From Sphingobium vermicomposti (GTDB taxonomy: Bacteria > Pseudomonadota > Alphaproteobacteria > Sphingomonadales > Sphingomonadaceae): a DNA stretch of 64,000 nucleotides. A model generated the notes under the pieces. That model saw only the letters and a list, made by a program, of their open reading frames with translations, was not told where the DNA came from and did no database searches. The stretch is taken from contig NZ_JAASQR010000002.1 in NCBI RefSeq assembly GCF_011762025.1, positions 62,001 to 126,000 on the forward strand. Direction: 5' to 3'. Each line of letters begins with the position of its first letter. Position 1 is the stretch's first letter. This document shows positions 10,402 through 18,576 of this stretch, one piece after another. A program made the translations under genes and the position numbers.

Positions 10402-11802
10402 ATGGCAGACTTCGATTATGACGTTCTGGTGATCGGTGCGGGTCCGGGTGGCTATGTGGCCGCGATCCGTGCTGCGCAACTGGGCCTCAAGACCGCCTGC
10501 GCCGAAAGCCGCGAGACGCTGGGCGGCACCTGCCTGAACGTTGGTTGCATTCCTTCGAAGGCGCTGCTGCACGCGTCCGAACTGTTCGAGGAAGCATCAA
10601 GCGGCGCGCTCGCCAAGCTGGGCGTCAAGATCGACAAGATGAGCCTGGACCTGGGCGCGATGCAGGGTCAGCGCAAGGACGCGGTAAAGGGCCTGACGGG
10701 CGGCATCGAGTTTCTGTTCAAGAAGAACAAGGTCGACTGGCTGAAGGGACGCGCCAGTTTCACGGGCGCGAACAGCGTGGAAATAGCGGGCAAGACGGTG
10801 ACGGCGAAGAATATCGTCATCGCCACCGGATCGTCGGTCACGCCGCTGCCCGGCGTTGAAGTGGACAATGACAAGGGCCTGATCGTCGATTCCACCGGCG
10901 CGCTGGAACTGGACAAGGTGCCCGGCCATATGGTCGTCGTCGGTGGCGGCGTCATCGGGCTGGAACTGGGTTCGGTGTGGCGCCGCGTCGGTGCGAAGGT
11001 GACGGTGGTCGAATATCTCGATCAGATCCTCCCCGGCATGGACGGCGAAGTCCGCAAGGAAGCGAACAAGATCTTCAAGAAGCAGGGCTTCGACTATAAG
11101 CTTGGCACCAAGGTCACGGGCGCACAGGCGCATAAGAAGGGCGTCACCCTGACGATTGAACCGGCTGCCGGTGGCGATACTGAGACGATCGAGGCCGATG
11201 TGGTGCTGGTGTCGATTGGCCGCCGCCCCAATACGGACGGGCTGGGCCTGGACAAGATCGGCCTGGAGCTTAACGGGCGCGGCCAGATCGATACCGATCA
11301 CGACTTTGCGACCAAGGTTCCCGGCGTCTGGGCTATCGGTGACGTGATCCCCGGACCCATGCTGGCGCACAAGGCAGAGGATGAAGGCATTGCCGTCGCG
11401 GAGAATATCGCTGGCCTGACCGGCATCGTGAACCATGACGTGATTCCGTCGGTCGTCTATACCAGCCCCGAAATCGCGGGCGTGGGCCTGACCGAGGAAG
11501 CGGCCAAGGAAAAGGGCGCGATAAAGGTCGGCAAGTTCCCGATGATGGCAAATAGCCGCGCCAAGACCAATCACGAACCCGATGGCTTCGTGAAGATCAT
11601 CGCCGATGCAGAGACCGACAAGGTGCTGGGCGTGTGGATCATCGCTTCGGTTGCGGGCACCATGATTGCGCAGGCGGCGCAGGCCATGGAGTTTGGCGCA
11701 TCGAGCGAGGATATTGCCTATACCTGCCACGCGCACCCGACGCATAGTGAGGCGATCAAGGAAGCAGCGATGGCAGTGATGGGCAAACCGATCCACATGT
11801 GA
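10402..11802 (+). CDS. lpdA: dihydrolipoyl dehydrogenase (E3)
   Basis: A 466-residue FAD flavoprotein that reoxidises the dihydrolipoyl arm of the 2-oxoglutarate (and possibly pyruvate) dehydrogenase complex with NAD. The N-terminal FAD motif 'VIGAGPGGYVAAIRAAQLG' and the redox-active disulfide in 'GGTCLNVGCIPSK' are present. The NAD-binding 'VVGGGVIGLELGSVW' and the C-terminal catalytic histidine in 'CHAHPTHSE' complete the enzyme. It closes the suc cluster and is followed by a clear hairpin terminator. The start is fixed by a GGAG box that overlaps the end of the upstream palindrome. Confidence 0.97.
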   Translation: MADFDYDVLVIGAGPGGYVAAIRAAQLGLKTACAESRETLGGTCLNVGCIPSKALLHASELFEEASSGALAKLGVKIDKMSLDLGAMQGQRKDAVKGLTGGIEFLFKKNKVDWLKGRASFTGANSVEIAGKTVTAKNIVIATGSSVTPLPGVEVDNDKGLIVDSTGALELDKVPGHMVVVGGGVIGLELGSVWRRVGAKVTVVEYLDQILPGMDGEVRKEANKIFKKQGFDYKLGTKVTGAQAHKKGVTLTIEPAAGGDTETIEADVVLVSIGRRPNTDGLGLDKIGLELNGRGQIDTDHDFATKVPGVWAIGDVIPGPMLAHKAEDEGIAVAENIAGLTGIVNHDVIPSVVYTSPEIAGVGLTEEAAKEKGAIKVGKFPMMANSRAKTNHEPDGFVKIIADAETDKVLGVWIIASVAGTMIAQAAQAMEFGASSEDIAYTCHAHPTHSEAIKEAAMAVMGKPIHM

Positions 11803-11827
11803 TCAGGCAGGATTGCCGCGCGACAGG

Positions 11828-11856
11828 AAAGGGCTGCCCATGATGGGCGGCCCTTT
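11828..11856. terminator. terminator after lpd, also facing the GGDEF gene
   Basis: A GC-rich hairpin (AAAGGGC.GCCCA / TGGGC.GCCCTTT) at 11828-11853 is followed by a short T-run on the plus strand and has A-rich flanks that give a T-run on the minus strand too. It sits between convergent lpd and the GGDEF gene and can serve both. Confidence 0.75.
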
Positions 11857-11862
11857 TCGCTA

Positions 11863-13035
11863 TCAGGTGCCGATGATCGCAGGTGTGCTGGCGGTCGATG
11901 TAAACTGGGGGGAGGATAGGGCGCGCCGCACGCAAACCCGATTACGCCCCCGCGACTTCGCCTGGTACAGCGCCTCGTCCGCGCGGGCGATTGTGTCATG
12001 GATGGACGTATCGGCGCGCTGGACGGTGGACAGGCCAAAGCTGGCGGTCAGGCTGCGTGTGAGCGGCAGGGTCGATCCGATTTCGCGCGTGAAGCTTTCC
12101 CGCACGTCATTGGCGATGGCCGCGGCGCAGGCGGCATCGGTACACGGCAGGAAGAGCACGAATTCCTCTCCTCCGAAACGGGCCGTTACCGCCATATCGG
12201 GAGTTCCGTCTTCCAGCATCCTTGCCAGTGCTACGATGACGCGGTCGCCCAGGGCATGGCCATATTCATCATTCACCGCCTTGAAATGATCGATATCGCA
12301 GACGATCAGGCTGCCGGATCTGGCATCCGTGCCAAGCTGCGCCACGGCGTCGTCAAATCCACGGCGATTGAGCAAGCCCGACAGCGGATCGACCATGGCA
12401 TCACGCTCATAACGGGCGAGCAGATCGAGCACATGCGTCGCCAGTGCCGCCAGCGCCATGAACATCCCGAATATGCAAGCGAGCGCCTGGGTCAGAAAGG
12501 CGTAGTCGCTGACCAGATAATTGACGTCCTGCGCCAAGGTAAGCTGGACAGTGCTGCCCCGGACCAGATTGTCGAGCGCGACCAGCACCGCCGCCGCGAA
12601 CAGGGTGCGATCTGCGCCGCTGGTCAGCCGACCCCTGGCCGCGATCAGGGGCAGGGCGATCAAGAGGAAACAGCCAAAGTCAGACGCGGTCAGTTCCATG
12701 GGCAGGTTGTCGGTGGCCATCGCCGCGGCGCAGAGAAGCCAGGACAATGCCCAGATGGCAATACGGGCAGGGAGAAGCCAAAAGGGGCGCCATCGTTGGA
12801 GCAATGCTTCGCCGAAGAATAGAAATCCCGTTGCGAACAGTATGTCGGCGAGCAGACTCCACAAGGGCGTTGGAACGGCTGCATAGGCGGCGGGTATCGT
12901 AAAGCCGCCCGCGACGCAGAAATAGCCCGCGCTCCACCAGCCGGCAACCGGCATGCCCCGGCTGTAAAGGATCAGGAAAGCGATGCTGAAACTGGCCATC
13001 ATGACGGGCAGGAAGAAAGCGAAATTTTCTCCCAT
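11863..13035 (-). CDS. membrane-bound GGDEF diguanylate cyclase
   Basis: A 390-residue protein. About seven hydrophobic segments fill residues 1-205 (an integral sensor region), and a C-terminal GGDEF domain follows. The active-site motif reads GGEEF in 'ARFGGEEFVLFLP', with the substrate-binding 'DIDHFKAVNDEYGH', so cyclic-di-GMP synthase activity is plausible. The RxxD inhibitory site that would lie just before GGEEF is not seen, so product inhibition may be absent. The gene stands alone on the minus strand and converges on lpd. The membrane region does not match a named sensor domain that I can recognise with certainty. Confidence 0.88.
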   Translation of the reverse strand: MGENFAFFLPVMMASFSIAFLILYSRGMPVAGWWSAGYFCVAGGFTIPAAYAAVPTPLWSLLADILFATGFLFFGEALLQRWRPFWLLPARIAIWALSWLLCAAAMATDNLPMELTASDFGCFLLIALPLIAARGRLTSGADRTLFAAAVLVALDNLVRGSTVQLTLAQDVNYLVSDYAFLTQALACIFGMFMALAALATHVLDLLARYERDAMVDPLSGLLNRRGFDDAVAQLGTDARSGSLIVCDIDHFKAVNDEYGHALGDRVIVALARMLEDGTPDMAVTARFGGEEFVLFLPCTDAACAAAIANDVRESFTREIGSTLPLTRSLTASFGLSTVQRADTSIHDTIARADEALYQAKSRGRNRVCVRRALSSPQFTSTASTPAIIGT

Positions 13036-13186
13036 GCCGAGTGCCTTTATCCTTCACTTTCTGCAGGTTGCGCATGAAATATGCCACGCGCGGCCACGGC
13101 TGGGACCTATAGTCCTGCCCTTAACAAATACTTCCAGATTCGATGAAATGTTGATCCGATATGGATGTAATGACAGACGCGCAGGT

Positions 13187-13855
13187 TCAGCCGGGCCAAT
13201 TTTCCAGAAGTGGGATCAATTCATCGAAATGATGAATCACCGCGTCGGCCTGTAATAGTTCGACGGGACCATCCAGAAAGCCGAAGCTGACTGCAACGCT
13301 GGGGATGGCGGCGTTACGCGCACCTGCAATGTCGTTTATAGTATCGCCCAGGAATATTGCCCTGCCGCCGCCTGCGCGCGCTATCATCTCATGGATCGGG
13401 GCGGGGTCGGGTTTGGAAACGTGCAGCGTGTCGCCACAGACAATGCTGGCGAACCGTTCAGACAGGCCGATCTGGTGCATCAGCGGGATGGTGAAGCGTT
13501 CCGATTTGTTGGTGCAGATGGCGACCTTCACGCCCGCCTGCCCCAATTCGTCTATCGCCGCGATCGCGCCGGGGTAGGGGACGGAATGAACGGCGAGATT
13601 CTGTTCATAATAGTCAAGCAGGATAGGTAGCGCGGTAGCGATAAGACCTTCATCGCAGCCGCCCGAAGCGGCCAGCGCCCGTTCCAGCATCACTTTCGCG
13701 CCCTTGCCGACGAACGGGTGGATGGAGTCCACAGGGAAAGGCGGTCGATCCAGCGTCGCAAGGGCGTAGTTGACTGCAGCGGCCAGGTCGCCGCTGGTGT
13801 CGAGCAATGTGCCGTCCAGATCGAAACCGACGACGTCAAAAGGAATCCGTGACAT
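13187..13855 (-). CDS. gph: HAD-superfamily phosphatase, phosphoglycolate phosphatase-like
   Basis: A 222-residue HAD hydrolase of the Gph type, which removes 2-phosphoglycolate formed during DNA repair or photorespiration-like oxidation. Motif I is 'DLDGTLLDT', motif II 'CTNKS', motif III the lysine in 'SKPDP', and motif IV 'FLGDTINDI', with an alpha-helical cap between motifs I and II. Start options are ATG 13855 (MSRIPFD) and ATG 13867 (MSRIMSRIPFD); neither has a good ribosome-binding site. glmU is divergent about 100 bases away. The substrate is inferred from the family only. Confidence 0.85.
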   Translation of the reverse strand: MSRIPFDVVGFDLDGTLLDTSGDLAAAVNYALATLDRPPFPVDSIHPFVGKGAKVMLERALAASGGCDEGLIATALPILLDYYEQNLAVHSVPYPGAIAAIDELGQAGVKVAICTNKSERFTIPLMHQIGLSERFASIVCGDTLHVSKPDPAPIHEMIARAGGGRAIFLGDTINDIAGARNAAIPSVAVSFGFLDGPVELLQADAVIHHFDELIPLLENWPG

Positions 13856-13958
13856 GATGCGGCTCATGCGGCTAGCGCGGTGGCAAAGGCAAGCCAAACG
13901 TGGCAGACAGCCTTCAGATTCTTGACCTCTTTATCTTGCAGGAAGGAAGCGTTCCGTC

Positions 13959-15308
13959 GTGACCGCCAGCCGCCCCATCGCCGTCATCATCCTTGCCGCC
14001 GGGCAAGGAACGCGCATGAAATCCGCAACTCATAAGGTTCTGCACCCGGTTGCGGGGCGTCCCATGCTGCTCCACCTGCTTGCCAGCGTCGCTGAACTGA
14101 AGCCGCAGCGGCAGGTCGTGGTCGTCGGATCTGGCCGCGAACAAGTGGAAGCGGCTGTAGCGGGCACAGGCGCGGTTATCGCGGTGCAGGAAAAGCAGCT
14201 GGGCACGGGACACGCTGTTGCCCAGGCGCATGATGCGCTGGCCGGGTTCGCCGGGGACATATTGATCCTTTATGGTGACGTGCCATTGGTTCGCCCCGAA
14301 ACCATGCGCGCGATGATCGACCGGCTGAACATGGGGGATGAGCCACGCGCCGTGGTGCTGGGCTTCCGGCCCCAGGATGCGGCAGCCTATGGCAGGATCA
14401 TCACCGATGGGCAGGGTGCCATCGAAAAAATGGTGGAATATAAGGACGCCGATGCCACCGAACGGGCGGTGACGCTGTGCAATTCAGGGCTGATGGCCGT
14501 TCGTTCGACCGACCTGTTCGTGCTGCTGGACCAGATTGGCAACCATAATGCAGCGGGTGAATATTATCTGCCCGACATCGTCATGCTGCCCGGCGCGCAA
14601 AGCGCGGTGATCGAGGCGGAATCGTGGGAAGTCGCGGGCGTCAACAGCCGGGCGGAACTGGCAGGCGTTGAGGCCGACTGGCAGGACCGTCGCCGTATGG
14701 AAGCGATGCGCGACGGCGTCACGCTGGTCGCGCCGGAAACCGTCTTCTTCGCTCACGACACGGTGCTAGGGCGCGATGTTCTGGTGGAGCCCAATGTCGT
14801 GTTCGGCCCTGGCGTGACCGTGGCGGACAATGTCACCATCCGCGCCTTTTCACATCTGGAAGGGGCGGCGATCGACGCGGGAGCGGAGATCGGACCTTAT
14901 GCAAGGCTGCGCCCCGGCGCGAAGATCGGGCCGAAGGCAAAGGTGGGCAATTTCGTTGAAGTGAAGAAGGCGGAACTGGGCGAGGGCGCGAAGATAAATC
15001 ACCTGTCCTATATCGGTGACGCCGTCATCGGCGCGGGTGCCAATATCGGCGCGGGCACCATTACCTGCAATTATGACGGCTTCTTCAAATATCGCACCGA
15101 GATCGGGGCGGGAGCGTTCATTGGCTCCAACAGCGCGCTGGTCGCTCCGGTGAAGATCGGCGACGGCGCAATCGTCGCGGCGGGCAGCGTTGTGACCAGG
15201 GAGGTCGAAGCCGACGCCCTGTGTCTCGTTCGACCCGCGCAGGATGGCAAGCCCGGTTGGGCCAAACGCTTCAGGGCCAGGATGCAGGCGCGCAAAGCCG
15301 CCAAGTGA
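13959..15308 (+). CDS. glmU: bifunctional UDP-N-acetylglucosamine pyrophosphorylase / glucosamine-1-phosphate acetyltransferase
   Basis: A 449-residue GlmU that makes UDP-GlcNAc for peptidoglycan. The N-terminal uridyltransferase shows 'LAAGQGTRMKSATHKVLHP'. From about residue 250 a left-handed beta-helix of hexapeptide repeats forms the acetyltransferase ('NIGAGTITCNYDG' contains the acetyl-CoA/active-site region). The GTG start at 13959 is supported by a GGAAGGA box ending about 10 bases upstream. Its TGA overlaps the GTG of the following metallophosphoesterase (GTGA at 15305). glmS lies shortly downstream, putting two steps of the same pathway together. Confidence 0.97.
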   Translation: MTASRPIAVIILAAGQGTRMKSATHKVLHPVAGRPMLLHLLASVAELKPQRQVVVVGSGREQVEAAVAGTGAVIAVQEKQLGTGHAVAQAHDALAGFAGDILILYGDVPLVRPETMRAMIDRLNMGDEPRAVVLGFRPQDAAAYGRIITDGQGAIEKMVEYKDADATERAVTLCNSGLMAVRSTDLFVLLDQIGNHNAAGEYYLPDIVMLPGAQSAVIEAESWEVAGVNSRAELAGVEADWQDRRRMEAMRDGVTLVAPETVFFAHDTVLGRDVLVEPNVVFGPGVTVADNVTIRAFSHLEGAAIDAGAEIGPYARLRPGAKIGPKAKVGNFVEVKKAELGEGAKINHLSYIGDAVIGAGANIGAGTITCNYDGFFKYRTEIGAGAFIGSNSALVAPVKIGDGAIVAAGSVVTREVEADALCLVRPAQDGKPGWAKRFRARMQARKAAK

Positions 15309-16161
15309 AGGGCCAATATCGGACCCCGCGCTGGCTGGCCGTGCTGCTGGCCATGCTGTTGCTGGCCATCGGCATGGGCCTTTGGCTGATCGATAATGCG
15401 CGCGCGATGCCGGTCGTGCGGCGGCTGGAGATTGCACTGCCTTTCCCGGCGGATGCGCCGAGCCAGCCGGTGCGCGTTGCCCTGATCACTGACCCGCATT
15501 TGTCGGGACCTGACAATAGCCCCGAACGGATGGCGCGCATCGTGGCGAGGTGAACGGCCTCAGGCCGGATCTCATCCTGCTGGGCGGCGACTATATCGGT
15601 GATGACAAAGGCGGTGCGACTTATGACGCAGCGGAAAGCATCGCGCCCTTTGCTGGGCTGCGCGCGCCGCTGGGCGTGGCGGCGGTGCTGGGAAATCATG
15701 ACGCCCGCCGCCATTCGCTGGTGAGCCGGAAGGAATGGCGGCGCCTCTTCGCCACGATCGGCATCCGCCTGCTGGACAATGAAGCCGTCCGGCGGGGGCC
15801 GTTGGCGATTGGCGGGTTGCGGGACTTTTACACCGGAAAGCCGGATCTCCCGCGCACCCTGACAGCCATGAAGGCGCTGGGCGGAGCGCCGCTGATCCTT
15901 TCGCATGGCCCAGACATTTTTCCTGCCGTGCCTGATCAGCCGTCGCTAACGCTGGTCGGGCATACTCATTGCGGCCAGGTGGCGTTTCCCTTCGTGGGTA
16001 TCATCTATGTCCCATCACGCCTGGGTACGCGCTTCGCCTGCGGCGTGTATCGGGAGGGTGGCAAGATCATGATCGTGTCGGGAGGCGTGGGGACCAGCGG
16101 CCTTCCCATCCGCATGCTCGCGCCGCCAGACATCTGGCTGGTCACAATTCGCGCCCGATGA
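15305..16161 (+). pseudogene. metallophosphoesterase split by a -1 frameshift
   Basis: Two adjacent frames together encode one membrane-anchored metallophosphoesterase. Frame A (15305-15553, 82 aa) begins at a GTG overlapping the glmU stop. It has a transmembrane anchor near residues 9-29 and the first metal motif 'ITDPHLSGPD'. Frame B (15550-16161, 203 aa) carries the remaining motifs 'LLGGDYIGD', 'GNHD', 'SHGPD' and 'GHTHCGQV'. The join is at 'MARIVAR' / 'VNGLRPDLI', where one missing base would restore a single frame. A GTGA overlap at 15550 could allow reinitiation, but frame B alone lacks the DxH ligand. It may be a true mutation, a sequencing error, or two coupled polypeptides. Confidence 0.8.
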
Positions 16162-16177
16162 CATAGGCCCCTGTCGC

Positions 16178-16206
16178 TTGGCGTGTGATCATGGCATAGC
16201 TATGGA
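16178..16206 (+). promoter_or_regulatory. candidate sigma-70-type promoter of glmS
   Basis: TTGGCG (16178-16183), a spacer of exactly 17 bases, then TATGGA (16201-16206), about 50 bases before the glmS start. It is found by eye only. No glmS-ribozyme-like structure is evident in the leader. Confidence 0.4.
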
Positions 16207-16257
16207 CGCGGCGACTGCTAATCGCTTGTTTTGCAGCTTTTTGGGGCATCAAAATCC

Positions 16258-18081
16258 ATGTGCGGAATTATCGGTATCGTCGGCAAGGACGGCGTGGCGG
16301 AACGGCTTGTCGAAGGTCTGAGGCGGCTGGAATATCGCGGCTATGACAGCGCGGGCGTGGCGGCCATCCATGACGGCGCGATCGAACGCCGCCGGGCGGA
16401 GGGCAAGCTCGCCAATCTGGTGAAGGAGCTGGAAAGCAACCCGCTGCCCGGCACGACGGGTATCGCCCATACGCGTTGGGCGACGCACGGCGCTCCGACG
16501 ACCAGCAATGCGCACCCCCATGCGACAAAGGAAGTCGCGCTCGTTCACAACGGCATTATCGAGAATTTCAAGGCGCTGCGGGAAGAACTGACGGCGCGGG
16601 GCCGGGTATTCGCCAGCGAAACCGACACCGAAGTCGTCGCCCATCTGGTGAGCGAGCTGGTAGAGCAGGGCGCTTCCCCACGCGACGCGGTGGCGCAGGT
16701 TCTGCCCCGCCTTCATGGTGCCTTCGCGCTCGCCATATTGTTCCGCGGCAGCCCCGACATGCTGATCGGCGCGCGCCTGGGGTCGCCGCTGGTGGTGGGA
16801 TATGGCGATGGGGAAACCTATCTCGGTTCCGACGCGCTCGCTCTCGCACCGCTGACCCAGCGCATCGCCTATCTGGAAGAAGGCGACTGGGTTGTCATCA
16901 CGAAGGATGGTGCCGAGATATTCGACAAGGATAACGCTCCCGTCGAACGGCCGATCACCATTTCCGGGGTGACGGGCGAGCTGATTTCCAAGGGCAATCA
17001 CCGCCACTATATGCTTAAGGAGATTTACGAGCAGCCTGTGGTCGTCGCCCAGACGCTGCGATCCTATCTTCGCCGTATGGAGGATCAGGTGTCGCTGCCG
17101 GTCCCCGATTTCGACCTGGGCACGATCCGCAGGGTGACGATTGTAGCCTGTGGCACCAGCTATTATGCCGGGATGGTCGCGAAATATTGGTTCGAACAGC
17201 TCGCCCGCGTGCCAGCCGATGTCGATGTGGCCAGCGAGTTTCGCTATCGCGCGCCGGTGATGGAGGATGGCGGGTTGATGATCGTCATCAGCCAGTCCGG
17301 CGAAACCGCCGACACATTGGCGGCGCTGCGCCACGCGCGGAGCGAGGGGCAGAAGATCGCCGCGGTCGTCAACGTCCCCACCAGCACCATGGCGCGGGAG
17401 GCCGACCTGCTGCTTCCCACCCATGCCGGGCCGGAAATTGGCGTCGCATCGACCAAGGCGTTCACTTGCCAGCTTGCCGTCCTCGCCGCTTTCGCTGCCA
17501 ATCTCGCGCGGGCGAAGGGGCGGCTGGATGCCAAGGCGGAAAAGGAACTGGTGCGTCACTTGGCCGAAGCGCCCGCAGCGCTGAACGCAGCGCTGGCCTA
17601 TGACGAATCTATCGAGGCCATGGCGCATCTGATCGCGGTGGCGCGGGACGTGCTCTACCTTGGCCGCGGGCCGGATTACCCGCTGGCGCTGGAAGGAGCG
17701 CTCAAACTCAAGGAAATCAGCTATATCCATGCCGAAGGCTATGCCGCGGGAGAGATGAAGCACGGGCCGATTGCGCTGATCGACGACAAGGTGCCGGTGA
17801 TCGTCCTCGCCCCCAGCGGCCCGCTATTTGAAAAGACCGTGAGCAATATGCAGGAAGTGCAGGCGCGCGGTGGCAAGGTGGTGCTGATTTCCGATTATGA
17901 TGGGGTGCAAGCAGCGGGCGAGGGGTGCATCGCCACCATCACCATGCCCAAAGTCCATCCGCTGATCGCGCCGATGGTCTATGCCGTGCCAGTCCAACTG
18001 CTCGCCTACCATGTCGCCGTGGCGAAAGGGACTGATGTCGACCAGCCCCGGAACCTGGCCAAATCCGTCACGGTCGAGTGA
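16258..18081 (+). CDS. glmS: glutamine-fructose-6-phosphate aminotransferase (isomerizing)
   Basis: A 607-residue GlmS, the first enzyme of UDP-GlcNAc synthesis. The start at ATG 16258 places the N-terminal nucleophile cysteine right after Met ('MCGIIGIVG'), as the processed glutaminase domain requires. The in-frame TTG at 16231 would bury it. The glutaminase domain covers about residues 1-230. Two SIS sugar-isomerase domains follow ('SQSGETADTLAALRHAR' in the first), and the protein ends in the usual 'PRNLAKSVTVE'. It complements glmU located about 950 bases upstream. Confidence 0.97.
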   Translation: MCGIIGIVGKDGVAERLVEGLRRLEYRGYDSAGVAAIHDGAIERRRAEGKLANLVKELESNPLPGTTGIAHTRWATHGAPTTSNAHPHATKEVALVHNGIIENFKALREELTARGRVFASETDTEVVAHLVSELVEQGASPRDAVAQVLPRLHGAFALAILFRGSPDMLIGARLGSPLVVGYGDGETYLGSDALALAPLTQRIAYLEEGDWVVITKDGAEIFDKDNAPVERPITISGVTGELISKGNHRHYMLKEIYEQPVVVAQTLRSYLRRMEDQVSLPVPDFDLGTIRRVTIVACGTSYYAGMVAKYWFEQLARVPADVDVASEFRYRAPVMEDGGLMIVISQSGETADTLAALRHARSEGQKIAAVVNVPTSTMAREADLLLPTHAGPEIGVASTKAFTCQLAVLAAFAANLARAKGRLDAKAEKELVRHLAEAPAALNAALAYDESIEAMAHLIAVARDVLYLGRGPDYPLALEGALKLKEISYIHAEGYAAGEMKHGPIALIDDKVPVIVLAPSGPLFEKTVSNMQEVQARGGKVVLISDYDGVQAAGEGCIATITMPKVHPLIAPMVYAVPVQLLAYHVAVAKGTDVDQPRNLAKSVTVE

Positions 18082-18163
18082 AGCGATAGCGGTCGTGGAT
18101 GCGGCGGCTAACCTTGGCTAACCATCAATAGCGGACAGGCTGATGTTCAGGTAGGATCGGCGA

Positions 18164-18556
18164 ATGTTCGCGTGGATACTTCTTGTCGCATTACTTCTGC
18201 CGGTAGTGGTCGGCGGGATATCCTTTTGTGCGGCTGAGGTGGTTAGTTCCAGGCTCAACTACTTTAGAGGGACCGCTGTCTTTGTGATTGCCTTCCTTCC
18301 AACGCCAACCGTGAGTTGGTGGCTCTGCGGAGTTATTATCAAATATCTGGGAAATTTGTCTGTCGGGGTGCCCGTTGAAAAAACCGGCGGCGATGGGCCC
18401 GCCTTCATGGCTCTGGTAGGCCTCGTTTCAATCTGGTGGTTCTACTCTTTGTTAGTAGGGTCAATCTGGACCGCAATCGCCCTCAACAGACACAGACGCC
18501 GAGAGGCGATGAGGGCGGTCGAGGAGGGCGGGAGTAGTCCCGTCTATGGCGGATAA
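18164..18556 (+). CDS. hypothetical membrane protein, A/T-richer than neighbours
   Basis: A 130-residue protein I do not recognise. It has hydrophobic segments at about residues 4-25, 36-60 and 80-107, and a charged, arginine-rich tail ('NRHRRREAMRAVEE'). Codon use is noticeably richer in A/T-ending codons than in glmS or the flanking nitrilase fusion, which suggests recent acquisition. It is a single gene between glmS and the convergent GNAT-nitrilase gene, with only about 20 bases to the latter. No ribosome-binding site is convincing; the frame and membrane profile are the main support. Confidence 0.5.
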   Translation: MFAWILLVALLLPVVVGGISFCAAEVVSSRLNYFRGTAVFVIAFLPTPTVSWWLCGVIIKYLGNLSVGVPVEKTGGDGPAFMALVGLVSIWWFYSLLVGSIWTAIALNRHRRREAMRAVEEGGSSPVYGG

Positions 18557-18576
18557 TCATCCAAACTGGCCCTCGA

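Noticed and set aside
16207..16257. glmS ribozyme or riboswitch in the glmS leader
   Set aside because: The leader after the candidate promoter is only about 45 bases and shows no ribozyme core. This ribozyme class is typical of Gram-positive bacteria.
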